Source: Peptostreptococcus sp. D1 (lineage in GTDB: Bacteria; Bacillota; Clostridia; Peptostreptococcales; Peptostreptococcaceae). Taken from it: a DNA stretch of 64,000 bases. Position 1 is the first letter of the stretch. Every line of letters begins with the position of its first letter. A model generated the notes under the pieces. That model saw only the letters and a list, made by a program, of their open reading frames with translations. It did not search any database and had not been told where the DNA came from. The position numbers were made by a program, and so were the translations under genes. Positions 17,831 to 26,571 of the stretch are shown piece after piece. The stretch lies in assembly GCF_900112955.1 (NCBI RefSeq), contig NZ_FONP01000012.1, positions 1 through 64,000 on the forward strand, in the 5' to 3' direction.

Positions 17831-18539
17831 TTTCTTTAGCTTTCCTTTGTTTTTCATCATACTGCATTTCTGCCTGAGATTTTCTCAAATATTTTGGCAA
17901 AATCGTATAGCAGTCATATACATCCAAGCCCTTATCATATTTTATTTTCGCTATTGAACAAAGGCTTGAAGCTCTCGAAACATTCTTATCCGGAGATGCA
18001 AACTCTACATTATCAAAATTGAGCTTTGCCCTATATTTGTCTAAGGCTTCTCCAACGATAATATAATTTTCAGGTGAGCATTCAAGTCTATTTGAAAGCT
18101 GTTCCAAGCTGATTACATCTATAGCTTCTACCACACAGTAATTGTTATCCTCAACAGACCTGTACATACCGCAATAAACATTTCCGGATTGTGCATCCAA
18201 AATTGATATTATTCTTTTCGATGAATCCATTACATTAAATGCAATATTTTCCATAGAATTAATCGCCACAATAGGAAGATTTTTCGCATGAGAAATAGCC
18301 TTTACTGTTGCAACTGCAATTCTAATTCCTGTAAAAGACCCAGGTCCAACACAAACAGCCAAAAGGTCTATATCGTCAATGCTCATATCTGCCAAACTCA
18401 TAAGTGATTCAAGCATAGGCATTAGCTTTTGTGAATGAGTTCTTTTGTCATTTATCAATATTTCACCGACCAAAGCTCCATCCATCATCAAAGCCACACT
18501 CGCCGACCTTGTCGCTGTGTCAAAGCTCAATATATTCAT
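17820..18539 (-). CDS. tsaB: tRNA t6A37 biosynthesis protein TsaB
   Basis: Inactive ASKHA-fold paralogue of TsaD that scaffolds the t6A complex. It begins MNILSFDTATRSASVAL and has VCVGPGSFTGIRIAVAT, a hallmark of the TsaB/YeaZ family. At 239 residues it is of normal length. The ATG at 18539 overlaps the tsaE stop (TGATG), implying coupled translation. rimI begins within its last codons. Confidence 0.95.
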   Translation of the reverse strand: MNILSFDTATRSASVALMMDGALVGEILINDKRTHSQKLMPMLESLMSLADMSIDDIDLLAVCVGPGSFTGIRIAVATVKAISHAKNLPIVAINSMENIAFNVMDSSKRIISILDAQSGNVYCGMYRSVEDNNYCVVEAIDVISLEQLSNRLECSPENYIIVGEALDKYRAKLNFDNVEFASPDKNVSRASSLCSIAKIKYDKGLDVYDCYTILPKYLRKSQAEMQYDEKQRKAKENEI

Positions 18540-18994
18540 CAAACATTCATCTCCTCAACCATTTTTTTATATTTATCTCCGTAAGATATTATCTCCATTT
18601 CTCTACCCGTATCACTATAGTTTAAATTTATCTCCAATCTTTCTTTCGGAAGTATATCTCGAATAATACTTGACCATTCAATAATACAAATCCCATCGGA
18701 ATTTATATATTCATCAAAGCCAATATCGTACATTTCATCTGACTCGCCAATTCTATAAACATCAAAATGGTATAGAGGTATGCTTCCTTCTGTATATTCA
18801 TTCACTATAGTAAATGTCGGACTTGTTATATCTTCATCTATTTTAAGAGCTTTTGCAATGCTCTTTGTAAGCGTAGTCTTACCCGCACCCAAATCACCAT
18901 TTAGGCATAAAATAGCACCATTAAACAATTTTTCTCCAATTATCTTACCAATTTTTTTTGTACTTTCTTCATCTTCAAGAAAAATTTTTTTCAT
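18539..18994 (-). CDS. tsaE: tRNA t6A37 biosynthesis ATPase TsaE
   Basis: Small P-loop ATPase required for multiple turnover of the t6A complex. Walker A GDLGAGKTTLTK starts near residue 33, followed by SPTFTIVNEY and LYHFDVYRI, the family signature. About 151 residues. The start at 18994 is supported by GAGGTG 4 bases upstream. It is the first gene of the tsaE-tsaB-rimI-tsaD operon, which probably continues into the ABC-F gene. Confidence 0.95.
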   Translation of the reverse strand: MKKIFLEDEESTKKIGKIIGEKLFNGAILCLNGDLGAGKTTLTKSIAKALKIDEDITSPTFTIVNEYTEGSIPLYHFDVYRIGESDEMYDIGFDEYINSDGICIIEWSSIIRDILPKERLEINLNYSDTGREMEIISYGDKYKKMVEEMNV

Positions 18995-19117
18995 ACTACA
19001 CCTCACTGCAAAACTAGTTTAAAAAATAACCACGAATTATATTATATCACTATTTCAGAACAATATATAGATTCATAGGTCAAAAATTGAAAAAATACTC
19101 CTATTTGCACAAAAAAA

Positions 19118-19153
19118 CTCGCAACACCCATTTTGAACAATGGAATGTGCGAG
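19118..19153 (-). terminator. Terminator of ptb
   Basis: On the minus strand CTCGCA pairs with TGCGAG and an inner CCATT pairs with AATGG, followed by seven T residues. It begins 12 bp after the ptb stop. Confidence 0.85.
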
Positions 19154-19164
19154 CATTATAGAAG

Positions 19165-20082
19165 CTATTTTTTATTTTTTGCAGCCATCATACAAGCAAC
19201 AGCTATTGATACAAGCTTTGCAGATTCTCCATCAGATCTTGAGCAAACTACAATTGGAACCCTTGCTCCAACTACTACTCCACCGAATGTCCATCCACCA
19301 AGATACTTAGCAGTCTTTAACAATACATTTCCAGCCTCTATTGCTGGTACTATAAGTATATCTGCCTTTCCTGCCACAGGATCATCAATACCCTTTACCT
19401 CAACTGCATGAGCATCCACAGCATTATCCATCTGCAATGGTCCACTGACAATGCATCCCTTTATTTCACCATTTTGATTCATTTTTTGTAATTCAGTAGC
19501 ATCTACAGTCGCAGGCATCTTCTCATAATATTTTTCCTTAGCACAAATCATTGCAACCTTTGGTTCTTCATTTCCAAGAGCATGCGCTACTTCAACTGCA
19601 TTCTCAATTATACCTTTCTTTTGTTCCAAATCTGGAGCTATTAACATTGCACCATCGGAAGTCAAGAAATATTTATCCTTAATTTCATTAAATAATATGC
19701 CTACATAGCTCAAGGTTTTTCCAGTTCTTAGCTCATTTTCTTTTTTAACAACTGCTTTTAATATAAGTGAAGTGTCTATTAGCCCTTTCATTATTAAACT
19801 TGCTTTTCCAAGTCTAACCTGATCCACTGCCTTCTGAGCTGAATCAGCAAGGTCTTGTGCATCGACTATCTCCATATCTGAAATATTTAAATTTGCTTTT
19901 TTAGCTACATCAAGTATTACTTTTTCTTCTCCTACTAGCTGCACCTTTACAAAGCCTAAATCTACAGCATTTCTAAGTGCTTCTAATGTTGCTTCATCAT
20001 AAGGTGCTGCAACAGCAACTGTCTGAATTTCTCCTCCTGATTTTTCTTTTGCAAGATTCACAAAATAATCCTGATTAATCAT
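19165..20082 (-). CDS. ptb: Phosphate butyryltransferase
   Basis: Exchanges CoA of butyryl-, isobutyryl- or isovaleryl-CoA for phosphate. The acyl phosphate then feeds butyrate kinase (buk at 60467-61549) for ATP synthesis. At 305 residues it belongs to the short phosphotransacetylase family. It shows LIMKGLIDTSLILKAVV, LSYVGILFNEI and a C-terminal GVVVGARVPIVVCSRSD that binds CoA/phosphate. GAGGAGAG precedes the ATG. Unlike in many clostridia it is not next to buk but 40 kb away. It is monocistronic, between its own promoter and terminator. A phosphate acetyltransferase role is less likely given the sequence type. Confidence 0.9.
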   Translation of the reverse strand: MINQDYFVNLAKEKSGGEIQTVAVAAPYDEATLEALRNAVDLGFVKVQLVGEEKVILDVAKKANLNISDMEIVDAQDLADSAQKAVDQVRLGKASLIMKGLIDTSLILKAVVKKENELRTGKTLSYVGILFNEIKDKYFLTSDGAMLIAPDLEQKKGIIENAVEVAHALGNEEPKVAMICAKEKYYEKMPATVDATELQKMNQNGEIKGCIVSGPLQMDNAVDAHAVEVKGIDDPVAGKADILIVPAIEAGNVLLKTAKYLGGWTFGGVVVGARVPIVVCSRSDGESAKLVSIAVACMMAAKNKK

Positions 20083-20140
20083 ATTTCTCTCTCCTCTTAT
20101 TAAATTATTTATGCTTTATTTTTTCCTTACACTAATAATA

Positions 20141-20168
20141 ATTTTATCATATTCTGCTATTTATGCAA
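20141..20168 (-). promoter_or_regulatory. Promoter of ptb
   Basis: TTGCAT (20163-20168) lies 16 bp from TAAAAT (20141-20146), which is preceded by TGA, an extended -10. The ptb start is about 60 bp downstream. Confidence 0.6.
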
Positions 20169-20191
20169 ATGTTTTCTCCAAAACGATAAAT

Positions 20192-20220
20192 AAACCCGCT
20201 TTGAATTTCAAGGCGGGTTT
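20192..20220 (-). terminator. Terminator of ribU
   Basis: AAACCCGC pairs with GCGGGTTT, extended inward by TTGAA/TTCAA, and T-rich sequence follows on the minus strand. It lies about 90 bp after ribU. Confidence 0.85.
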
Positions 20221-20308
20221 AGCTTTTTATGTATTAAACATTAGTATATAGTATATTTTTTTTTATTTGTAAATTAATAGTACACTAGAGATTTATTTTT
20301 CATAAATA

Positions 20309-20929
20309 TTAGTTTGCTGGTCTAATCAAAGCTTCCATTTTTTTGTACAAAGGAAGGATTAATATCGATAACATAACCCCTTTAACAAAGTTAAATGGTC
20401 CAATAAACCATAATACAAAATCTAACAAATTATTTACTCTTGGATTTACTGCCTTCCCTATTCCAATTATAGCATCGATACCCATCAGCTGACCATAGAA
20501 AGGTAATAAGAAAAAGTAATTAACTACAGAGCCTACAACAACCATTAGCAAAGTTGCTCCAACTAGACTCAAAATCAAAGCTTTTATATTCCTTTTTCTA
20601 TTGTATATCAAAGAAACTCCGATTACAAAGGAGCTGCCTACTATAATGTTTGCTATTTCGCCAACTCCACCAGTTGTAGTCGCCACAATACCATGTAAAA
20701 AGTTTTTTATTACTTCAACAGCCACGCCTGCCAATGGTCCCATCGAAATCCCAGCTATCAATGCTGGTATATCCGAAATATCAATCTTTAAAAACTCAGG
20801 AAAAAGTCCTGGTATTGGCATTTCGACAAACATCAATATAAACGATATCGCTGAAAGCAATGATACCTTTACTAGCTTATTCGTTGAAACTCCACTGTTT
20901 TGATTTTTTAGTACGCCTGTTTTACTCAT
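20309..20929 (-). CDS. ribU: Riboflavin ECF transporter S component RibU
   Basis: Membrane substrate-binding subunit that captures riboflavin and docks on a shared EcfA-EcfA'-EcfT module (not in the window). At 206 residues with about six hydrophobic segments, it has the family pattern LLSAISFILMFVEMPIPG, DISDIPALIAGISMGPLAG and EIANIIVGSSFVIG. An FMN riboswitch and its terminator lie directly upstream, which confirms a flavin substrate. GGAGG precedes the ATG. Flavin supply fits the flavin-rich genes nearby at 21224 and 24573-27903. Confidence 0.95.
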   Translation of the reverse strand: MSKTGVLKNQNSGVSTNKLVKVSLLSAISFILMFVEMPIPGLFPEFLKIDISDIPALIAGISMGPLAGVAVEVIKNFLHGIVATTTGGVGEIANIIVGSSFVIGVSLIYNRKRNIKALILSLVGATLLMVVVGSVVNYFFLLPFYGQLMGIDAIIGIGKAVNPRVNNLLDFVLWFIGPFNFVKGVMLSILILPLYKKMEALIRPAN

Positions 20930-20960
20930 ATTTTTACCTCCATTAGTTCGAGGGATAAAA

Positions 20961-20988
20961 AAATCCTGAAGAAACTTCTTCAGGATTT
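20961..20988 (-). terminator. FMN riboswitch expression-platform terminator
   Basis: AAATCCTGAAGAA pairs with TTCTTCAGGATTT with a 2-base loop, and seven T residues follow on the minus strand. It lies between the FMN aptamer and the ribU ribosome binding site, so FMN binding should stop transcription here. Confidence 0.9.
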
Positions 20989-21023
20989 GGATTACAATTC
21001 AACACGATAATTAGAATCGCTAA

Positions 21024-21130
21024 ATTTCTTCTCTCATCCAGACTTTACTGTCGGCTTTGGAATTTCACCAAATCAGCTTGCGCTCGCGGGCTATAACCGC
21101 CGGTAGGGAATTTCACCCACCCCCGAAGAT
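21024..21130 (-). ncRNA. FMN (RFN) riboswitch
   Basis: On the minus strand the RNA contains the conserved RFN blocks TCTTCGGGG, GGGTGAAATTCCC, ACCGGCGGTTATAGCC, GGTGAAATTCC, and the closing AGTCTGGATGAGAGAAG, in order. This is the six-helix FMN aptamer. With the terminator at 20961-20988 it forms a transcriptional off-switch for ribU. Confidence 0.97.
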
Positions 21131-21223
21131 TTTTTATTAATTTATATCTTTATTATAGCCTCGTTTCAAAAAAGTGTCAATAAAAATATCAATATATTTG
21201 ATAAAAAATAATTTTATTTTCGG

Positions 21224-22039
21224 CTATAAAAATATTTCTATTTCCTTTCTCTCATGGTACATATATTCCAGCTCGTCCTTATGAAACAAATATCCTTCAT
21301 CATCAAAGAATTTTGATCCTTTTGGACATCTTTTCACACATGAACAGCATTTCATACATTTTCCTGAAACGACCGAAACATCGTCATACTCTATCGATCC
21401 TAATGGACAAGCCTCATAGCAAATCTTACAATCGTCGCAAAGCTCTAGCTTTGTTTTCGGCTTTATTTTTATAAAATTTATCTTATTCCCAGACCTATCT
21501 CTTGGAGAAAAATAGTCTCTATATGGAATTGTTCCCTTTATAGCTCCATTCAATTGTACACTACCAGACAATACCTTCTTACAAATCATCATAGCAAACC
21601 TGTCAATAGACTTGAAATCCTCATTATCTGGTCTTCCTTTTCCAAGCTCTAATGAAAACGAATGTTCTCCTACAAAAGCGCCTGCAGCAGCTATTCTAAA
21701 AAGGTTAGTCCTCATTATCTCAGATAATTCAATAAGAGAATCATCGTAGCTCCTATTACCATATAGAACAACTGGAATACAAAGTGCACCGTTGCCTTTA
21801 ATTGTTTTCAAAAACGGCAAAAGCAAGTTTGGAACCCTACCAGCATAGGTTGGAACACCAAAGATCACAATATCTTCTCCATCAAAAATCAATTTATTTT
21901 TCCTTGAGCTTGGATTGGTAATGTCTATCTCCCTATACACTATACCTTTTCCCAAGCCTTCAGAAATTCTATTACCCATTCTACTGACAACTTTCTTAGT
22001 TGTACCTGTTGCACTAAAATAAATCGAACATACTTTCAT
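21224..22039 (-). CDS. EFR1-type flavodoxin / 2[4Fe-4S] ferredoxin fusion
   Basis: A 271-residue soluble fusion. Residues 1-160 are flavodoxin-like, with the phosphate loop YFSATGTTKKVV at 7-18 and VPTYAGRVPNLL near 62-73. Residues about 200-245 hold two ferredoxin motifs, CDDCKICYEACP and CMKCCSCVKRCP, so two [4Fe-4S] clusters are predicted. This layout belongs to the EFR1 family of anaerobes, whose electron partners are not established. The gene lies 12 bp after tex with only a weak ribosome binding site (GGTGATGAT). Co-transcription with tex is likely. Confidence 0.85.
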   Translation of the reverse strand: MKVCSIYFSATGTTKKVVSRMGNRISEGLGKGIVYREIDITNPSSRKNKLIFDGEDIVIFGVPTYAGRVPNLLLPFLKTIKGNGALCIPVVLYGNRSYDDSLIELSEIMRTNLFRIAAAGAFVGEHSFSLELGKGRPDNEDFKSIDRFAMMICKKVLSGSVQLNGAIKGTIPYRDYFSPRDRSGNKINFIKIKPKTKLELCDDCKICYEACPLGSIEYDDVSVVSGKCMKCCSCVKRCPKGSKFFDDEGYLFHKDELEYMYHERKEIEIFL

Positions 22040-22051
22040 ATCATCACCAAT

Positions 22052-24217
22052 TTACATATCACCTTTAGGCTGCTTCACATTTCTTATAGATAAACCAACT
22101 TTGCCACGCTCCAAATCTATTTTTATTACTCTTACATTAACAATATCTCCAACTGTCAGCACATCAGAAACCTTATTTATCCTTTTATTTGATATTTCTG
22201 ATATGTGAACCAGTCCATCATTTTTTATTCCGATATCGACAAATGCCCCAAAATCCACCACATTTCTTACTGTTCCAGATAATTCCATATCTATCTCCAA
22301 ATCCTCTAATTTCATCACATCCGTTCTCAGTATAGGCTTTATACCGCTATCACGAATATCTCTACCCGGTTTTTTTATTTCTTCTATAATATCTTTCATA
22401 GTAGCATTTCCGACACCTGAATCCTCACAAAGCTTTGCAAAGCCGTATTTTTTCACTCTGCTATCTATATCATCAAGCTTTCCATCCCTTATATCATACA
22501 TTGTATAGCTCAGCAGGCCTATTATCTTTTCACAAGCCTTATAGCTTTCTGGATGAACACCTGTATTGTCCAATGGATTACTAGAATTTGGTATTCTGAT
22601 AAATCCAGCAGACTGCTTAAATGCAGCTGGTCCCAACCTTTTTACTTTTTTCAGCTCGTCTATTCCGGCAAAATCTCCATTTTCATCTCTATATGCCACA
22701 ATATTTTTTGCAACACTTGAGGAAATACCAGCAATATGCTCCAATAACGAAAATGATGCAGTATTAATGTCTACACCTATTTTATTTACCGAATCCTCAA
22801 CCACTCCGTCAAGAACCTCTGTCAGTCTTTTTTCGTTGACATCGTGTTGATATTGTCCAACTCCAATGCTCTTTGGTTCAATTTTTACCAGCTCTGCCAT
22901 TGGATCCTGTAATCTTCTTGCTATAGAAATAGCACCTCTTATTGAAACATTTATATCTGGATGCTCTTCATTTGCCAGCTTCGATGCTGAGTAAACAGAA
23001 GCTCCAGCCTCATTTACAATCACATAGCTCACATTTCTCTCTATTTCGGAAATCATATCAGCAACAAACTTCTCAGACTCCCTTGATGCTGTACCATTAC
23101 CTATAGATATTATATTCACCTTGTGTTTTTCTATCAATTTTTTTAGAATTTTTTTGGATTCATCAATTTTATTCTGCGGTTCAGTCGGATATACAGTAGT
23201 GAAGTCTAATAGCTTCCCATTTTTATCTACTACAGCAATCTTACATCCAGTTCTATAAGCCGGATCAAAGCCCATCACTACCTTGTCCTTAATAGGTGGC
23301 TGTAGCAATAGACCATTAAGATTTTGACCGAATACCTTTATTGCTCTTTCTTGTGCAATATCAGTCAAGTGATTTCTCACTTCCCTCTCTATTGATGGGA
23401 ATATCAGCCTCTTGTATGAATCCTGTGCTATTTCCAGCAAAATATCTTCATTACCCTCATTTTGTTTTCCGGAATATTTTTTTGCTATGTATTCTATCAT
23501 TTTTTCATCTTCAATGACAAGCTTTACAGACAATATGCCCTCTTTTTCCCCACGATTAATAGCCAAGGTTCTATGTGGTAAGATTGTTTTCACAGCCTCA
23601 GTAAAATCGCTATACATTTTATAGACAGTATCGCTTTCAGCCTTCGATTTTGATACGACTAATCCATAGTTTAGTGCATTTTCTCTAATATGCTTTCTAA
23701 TTTCTGCATCGTCACTCATCTGTTCTGCAATTATATCCTTTGAGCCCTCAATCGCAATATTGATATTATCAACACCCTTTTCTTCATCTATATAGCTTTC
23801 AGCCTCTTTATACAAATCAACATTTCTTGATAATAAAATCATCATTGCTAAAGATTCCAAGCCTCTTTCTTTAGCGATTGTAGCTCTTGTTCTTTTTTTC
23901 TGCTTGTATGGTGCATAAATATCTTCAGCCTCCTGTAACGTTTTTGCATTGTCAACTGCAGTTACAATCTCATCAGTCAGCTTGCCCTGTTCATCTATAA
24001 GTCTTTTTATATCATCCTTTCTATCTACCAAATTTCTCAAATAAGTCAATCTATCATGGAAATCCCTTAGCTGAACATCGCTCATTTCTCCAGTCTGTTC
24101 TTTTCTATATCTAGCAATAAAAGGAATTGTATTTCCTTCATCAATCAATTTAATCGTATTTTCAATTTGAAATTGCCTCAAATTCAATTCTTTTTCCAAA
24201 ATTTTATTAATATCCAT
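22052..24217 (-). CDS. tex: Tex-family S1 RNA-binding protein
   Basis: Cytosolic transcription-associated nucleic-acid-binding protein of 721 residues. The N-terminal helical region contains QTGEMSDVQLRDFHDRL. The YqgF/RNase H-like core shows VMGFDPAYRTGCKIAVVD and SIGNGTASRESEKFV. A helix-hairpin-helix segment has VGVDINTASFSLLEHI and VKRLGPAAFKQSAGF. The S1 domain at the end shows GTVRNVVDFGAFVDIGIKNDGLVHISEIS. Length and domain order match Tex/YhgF. A strong AGAGGGGGG precedes the ATG. Confidence 0.95.
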   Translation of the reverse strand: MDINKILEKELNLRQFQIENTIKLIDEGNTIPFIARYRKEQTGEMSDVQLRDFHDRLTYLRNLVDRKDDIKRLIDEQGKLTDEIVTAVDNAKTLQEAEDIYAPYKQKKRTRATIAKERGLESLAMMILLSRNVDLYKEAESYIDEEKGVDNINIAIEGSKDIIAEQMSDDAEIRKHIRENALNYGLVVSKSKAESDTVYKMYSDFTEAVKTILPHRTLAINRGEKEGILSVKLVIEDEKMIEYIAKKYSGKQNEGNEDILLEIAQDSYKRLIFPSIEREVRNHLTDIAQERAIKVFGQNLNGLLLQPPIKDKVVMGFDPAYRTGCKIAVVDKNGKLLDFTTVYPTEPQNKIDESKKILKKLIEKHKVNIISIGNGTASRESEKFVADMISEIERNVSYVIVNEAGASVYSASKLANEEHPDINVSIRGAISIARRLQDPMAELVKIEPKSIGVGQYQHDVNEKRLTEVLDGVVEDSVNKIGVDINTASFSLLEHIAGISSSVAKNIVAYRDENGDFAGIDELKKVKRLGPAAFKQSAGFIRIPNSSNPLDNTGVHPESYKACEKIIGLLSYTMYDIRDGKLDDIDSRVKKYGFAKLCEDSGVGNATMKDIIEEIKKPGRDIRDSGIKPILRTDVMKLEDLEIDMELSGTVRNVVDFGAFVDIGIKNDGLVHISEISNKRINKVSDVLTVGDIVNVRVIKIDLERGKVGLSIRNVKQPKGDM

Positions 24218-24397
24218 ATAGCCCCCCTCTTTCTTGTTTTTCTTTTGGACAATCCATTTTCATTATACTATATTTTGGAGGGTTATTTTGAAAAAACTAA
24301 CAAATTGTTCAATTTATTTTATACTTTCTATTTTCTTTGCTCAAGCAATTTTTACAATATGCTTAGTCTAATCTATATTTTTTATAAATACAGTAAA
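24218..24397. other. AT-rich spacer between tex and the flavin locus
   Basis: About 180 bp of AT-rich sequence that should contain the tex promoter. With the terminator at 24398-24444 and the following 128 bp, the gap between genes is about 355 bp. No gene or structured RNA is seen. Confidence 0.5.
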
Positions 24398-24444
24398 AAT
24401 GGAGGCTGTACATTCATTTTCTTATTTGAATGTACGCCTCCATT
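24398..24444 (-). terminator. Terminator of the flavin electron-transfer locus
   Basis: AATGGAGGCTGTACATTCA faces TGAATGTACGCCTCCATT, an 18-bp stem with a single mismatch or bulge. On the minus strand TTTTTACTG follows. It lies about 130 bp after the last gene of the locus. Confidence 0.75.
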
Positions 24445-24572
24445 GTTTGGATACTGCCCTTATGGGTCAATCCATTTTTATCAACATAGTAAATTACTCT
24501 AATGATATTTTATATTTTAACTATGGATTTATGATGATTGTATTTATTATTTTTTGTTATCTCAGTAATTTA

Positions 24573-26558
24573 CTAATGTTTAATATTTTTAAGAGCCTCT
24601 TTAATAGCCGTATGTATTGCATTGCTGGAAACTGTGGCATTTGAAATAACATCAACACCGCTCGTTTCACTGCCATCAAACTTACTCAATTGCTTTATTT
24701 TCTCATGAACACTTTCACCTATATAATATTTGTATACATCTTTAGCCTTGTTGAAAAAATCATTATTTGAAGACGATTTTACCTTTGTTTCACTGTCGTC
24801 AATTTTAGTGATTTTGCCGCCCTTCACTGTAACACTTAGCTTTATCGTATATTTACTTTCTTCCCCCCAAGGCATATTACTTGGTTCAATAGCCTCTGCT
24901 TCACCCTTGTACGTTCCATCATATTTTGTCGTGTCAGTATTTTCTCCTGAATTAGGCTCTTTATCATCTGTTTTCCCGAAATTCGGATCCAGTAATTTTA
25001 TTTTTTCCTTGTAGTCTTCTAGCATCTTTTCAAGCTTTTTATTTTCAGATTTTAGGTTTCCATTTTCCAAGGTTAACACATTAATTTTTTCTAGTAATTC
25101 GGAGTTATCTCCAGAAGAGACTGCTTTTTTCAAGGCATTCTTTACTGCAGTCTTTATCCCGTTTGAACTAAATGTAGCACCTGTCACAGAATCCACCTTA
25201 ACACTCTGATTCGAAACTATTCTTGATAATATAGACTTTGCATCTGTTATATATGGCTCATCATCACTGTGATTTGTCACAGCTATGCTCTCAATTTTAC
25301 CATTAGATACCTTCACAGATACATTTATATCTCCCTTGAAGCCTCTTCCAGAGCCTTCATATGTTCCATCATTCAACCTGCTGGAAATATCACTGGAGTT
25401 ACTTAGAGCATCGTTCAATTGTTTTCTCAAAGATTCCTTCTCACTTTGAAGCTCAGAGACCTGTCTCTTTAGCCTATTATTTTCTTGACTGTTATCCTCG
25501 CCACCAGAATTTGCTCCTGCACTTTTCAAGGCACTAGAAACCGCAGATTTTATTGCACCACTTGTAAGAGTTGCTCCACTGATAGAATCTACCTTTGTAC
25601 TTTGAGCAGAAAGTATGCTTGATATAACTCCTGCTCCTTTCTCATAGTATCCTGAAGTTTCAGTATGAGATTCAACTGATATATCGCTTATCCTTCCACC
25701 ACTTACAACTACCTTAACCTTTATTGGTCCAGCATAACCATTTGATTCTCCATGATATGTACCATCCTTTAGCTTTCCAGGAATTCCATTAGAGTTATTA
25801 AGTGCATCATTTAACTGCTTTTTCAATGACTCCTTATCTTTTTGAAGATCAGAAACCTGCTTCTTTAGTTTTTCACTGTCTGAGCTACTATTTGAAGATC
25901 CACTTGTTCCTCCAGAACTTGCACCTGCATTTCTTAGTGCACTAGAAACTGCCGATTTTATTGCATTACTTGTAAGAGTTGCTCCACTTATAGAGTCTAC
26001 ATTTGTGTTCTGTGCCGAAAGAATACTTGATATAACTCCTGCTCCTTTTTCATAATATCCTGGAGTTTCAGTATGAGATTCAACTGATATATCGCTTATC
26101 CTTCCACCACTTACAACTACCTTAACCTTTACTGGTCCAGCATAGCCATTAGCCTCGCCATAGTATGTACCATCCTTAAGCTTGTTTGGTATAGATGTAT
26201 TTACTGGTGAACTTGTAGATCCCGAATTTGAATTTCTCACTGAAGATCTACTAGTTCTATTTGATGACGGAGTTTTCGCTTTCTTACTAGATTTGCCATT
26301 CTTAGAGCTACTATTTCCGCCTTTGCTCTCACTGCCATCCTTTTTATCTCCACTATCCTTTGAACCACTTGTATCACTGGAGTTTTCACTATTACTATTG
26401 CTCTTTGAAAGCTCCTCTTCAAATTGGCTCTTTAGCTTATTCAAATTTTCATCATCTATTGATTTACCATAGATCATTCCTGTACTATAGCCTGTAATTC
26501 CTACAAAAATCGACAAAATAATCCCTGAGCAAATCAGTTTATCAATCTTAGCCTTCAT
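24573..26558 (-). CDS. Membrane-anchored multi-domain FMN-binding (flavinylated) protein
   Basis: A 661-residue extracytoplasmic protein. Residues 8-30 form one membrane anchor, and 50-120 are a Ser/Asn/Lys-rich spacer. Four FMN_bind domains follow at about 126-212, 262-348, 395-478 and 545-660. Each ends in a flavinylation motif: DSISGAT at 188-194 and 324-330, DSVTGAT at 456-462, and a variant DVISNAT at 636-642. In known proteins the last Thr receives FMN from ApbE. Short heptad segments (for example 229-255 and 361-386) separate the domains. Domains 1 and 2 are almost identical. It probably relays electrons outside the membrane from the reductase-like protein at 27178-27903. GGAGG precedes the ATG. 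ApbE is not in the window. Confidence 0.88.
   Translation of the reverse strand: MKAKIDKLICSGIILSIFVGITGYSTGMIYGKSIDDENLNKLKSQFEEELSKSNSNSENSSDTSGSKDSGDKKDGSESKGGNSSSKNGKSSKKAKTPSSNRTSRSSVRNSNSGSTSSPVNTSIPNKLKDGTYYGEANGYAGPVKVKVVVSGGRISDISVESHTETPGYYEKGAGVISSILSAQNTNVDSISGATLTSNAIKSAVSSALRNAGASSGGTSGSSNSSSDSEKLKKQVSDLQKDKESLKKQLNDALNNSNGIPGKLKDGTYHGESNGYAGPIKVKVVVSGGRISDISVESHTETSGYYEKGAGVISSILSAQSTKVDSISGATLTSGAIKSAVSSALKSAGANSGGEDNSQENNRLKRQVSELQSEKESLRKQLNDALSNSSDISSRLNDGTYEGSGRGFKGDINVSVKVSNGKIESIAVTNHSDDEPYITDAKSILSRIVSNQSVKVDSVTGATFSSNGIKTAVKNALKKAVSSGDNSELLEKINVLTLENGNLKSENKKLEKMLEDYKEKIKLLDPNFGKTDDKEPNSGENTDTTKYDGTYKGEAEAIEPSNMPWGEESKYTIKLSVTVKGGKITKIDDSETKVKSSSNNDFFNKAKDVYKYYIGESVHEKIKQLSKFDGSETSGVDVISNATVSSNAIHTAIKEALKNIKH
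25515..26183 (-). repeat. In-frame tandem duplication of an FMN-binding domain
   Basis: Segments 25923-26183 and 25515-25775 encode two copies of an 87-residue domain differing at only about eleven positions, with a 408-bp period that includes the coiled-coil linker. The near identity at nucleotide level points to a recent duplication or ongoing gene conversion within the gene. Confidence 0.85.
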
Positions 26559-26571
26559 TTTTCTACCTCCA

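Noticed and set aside
24573-26558. Cell-wall adhesin or mucin-like protein
   Set aside because: The Ser/Asn-rich spacer alone would suggest this, but four FMN_bind domains with flavinylation motifs give a better explanation.
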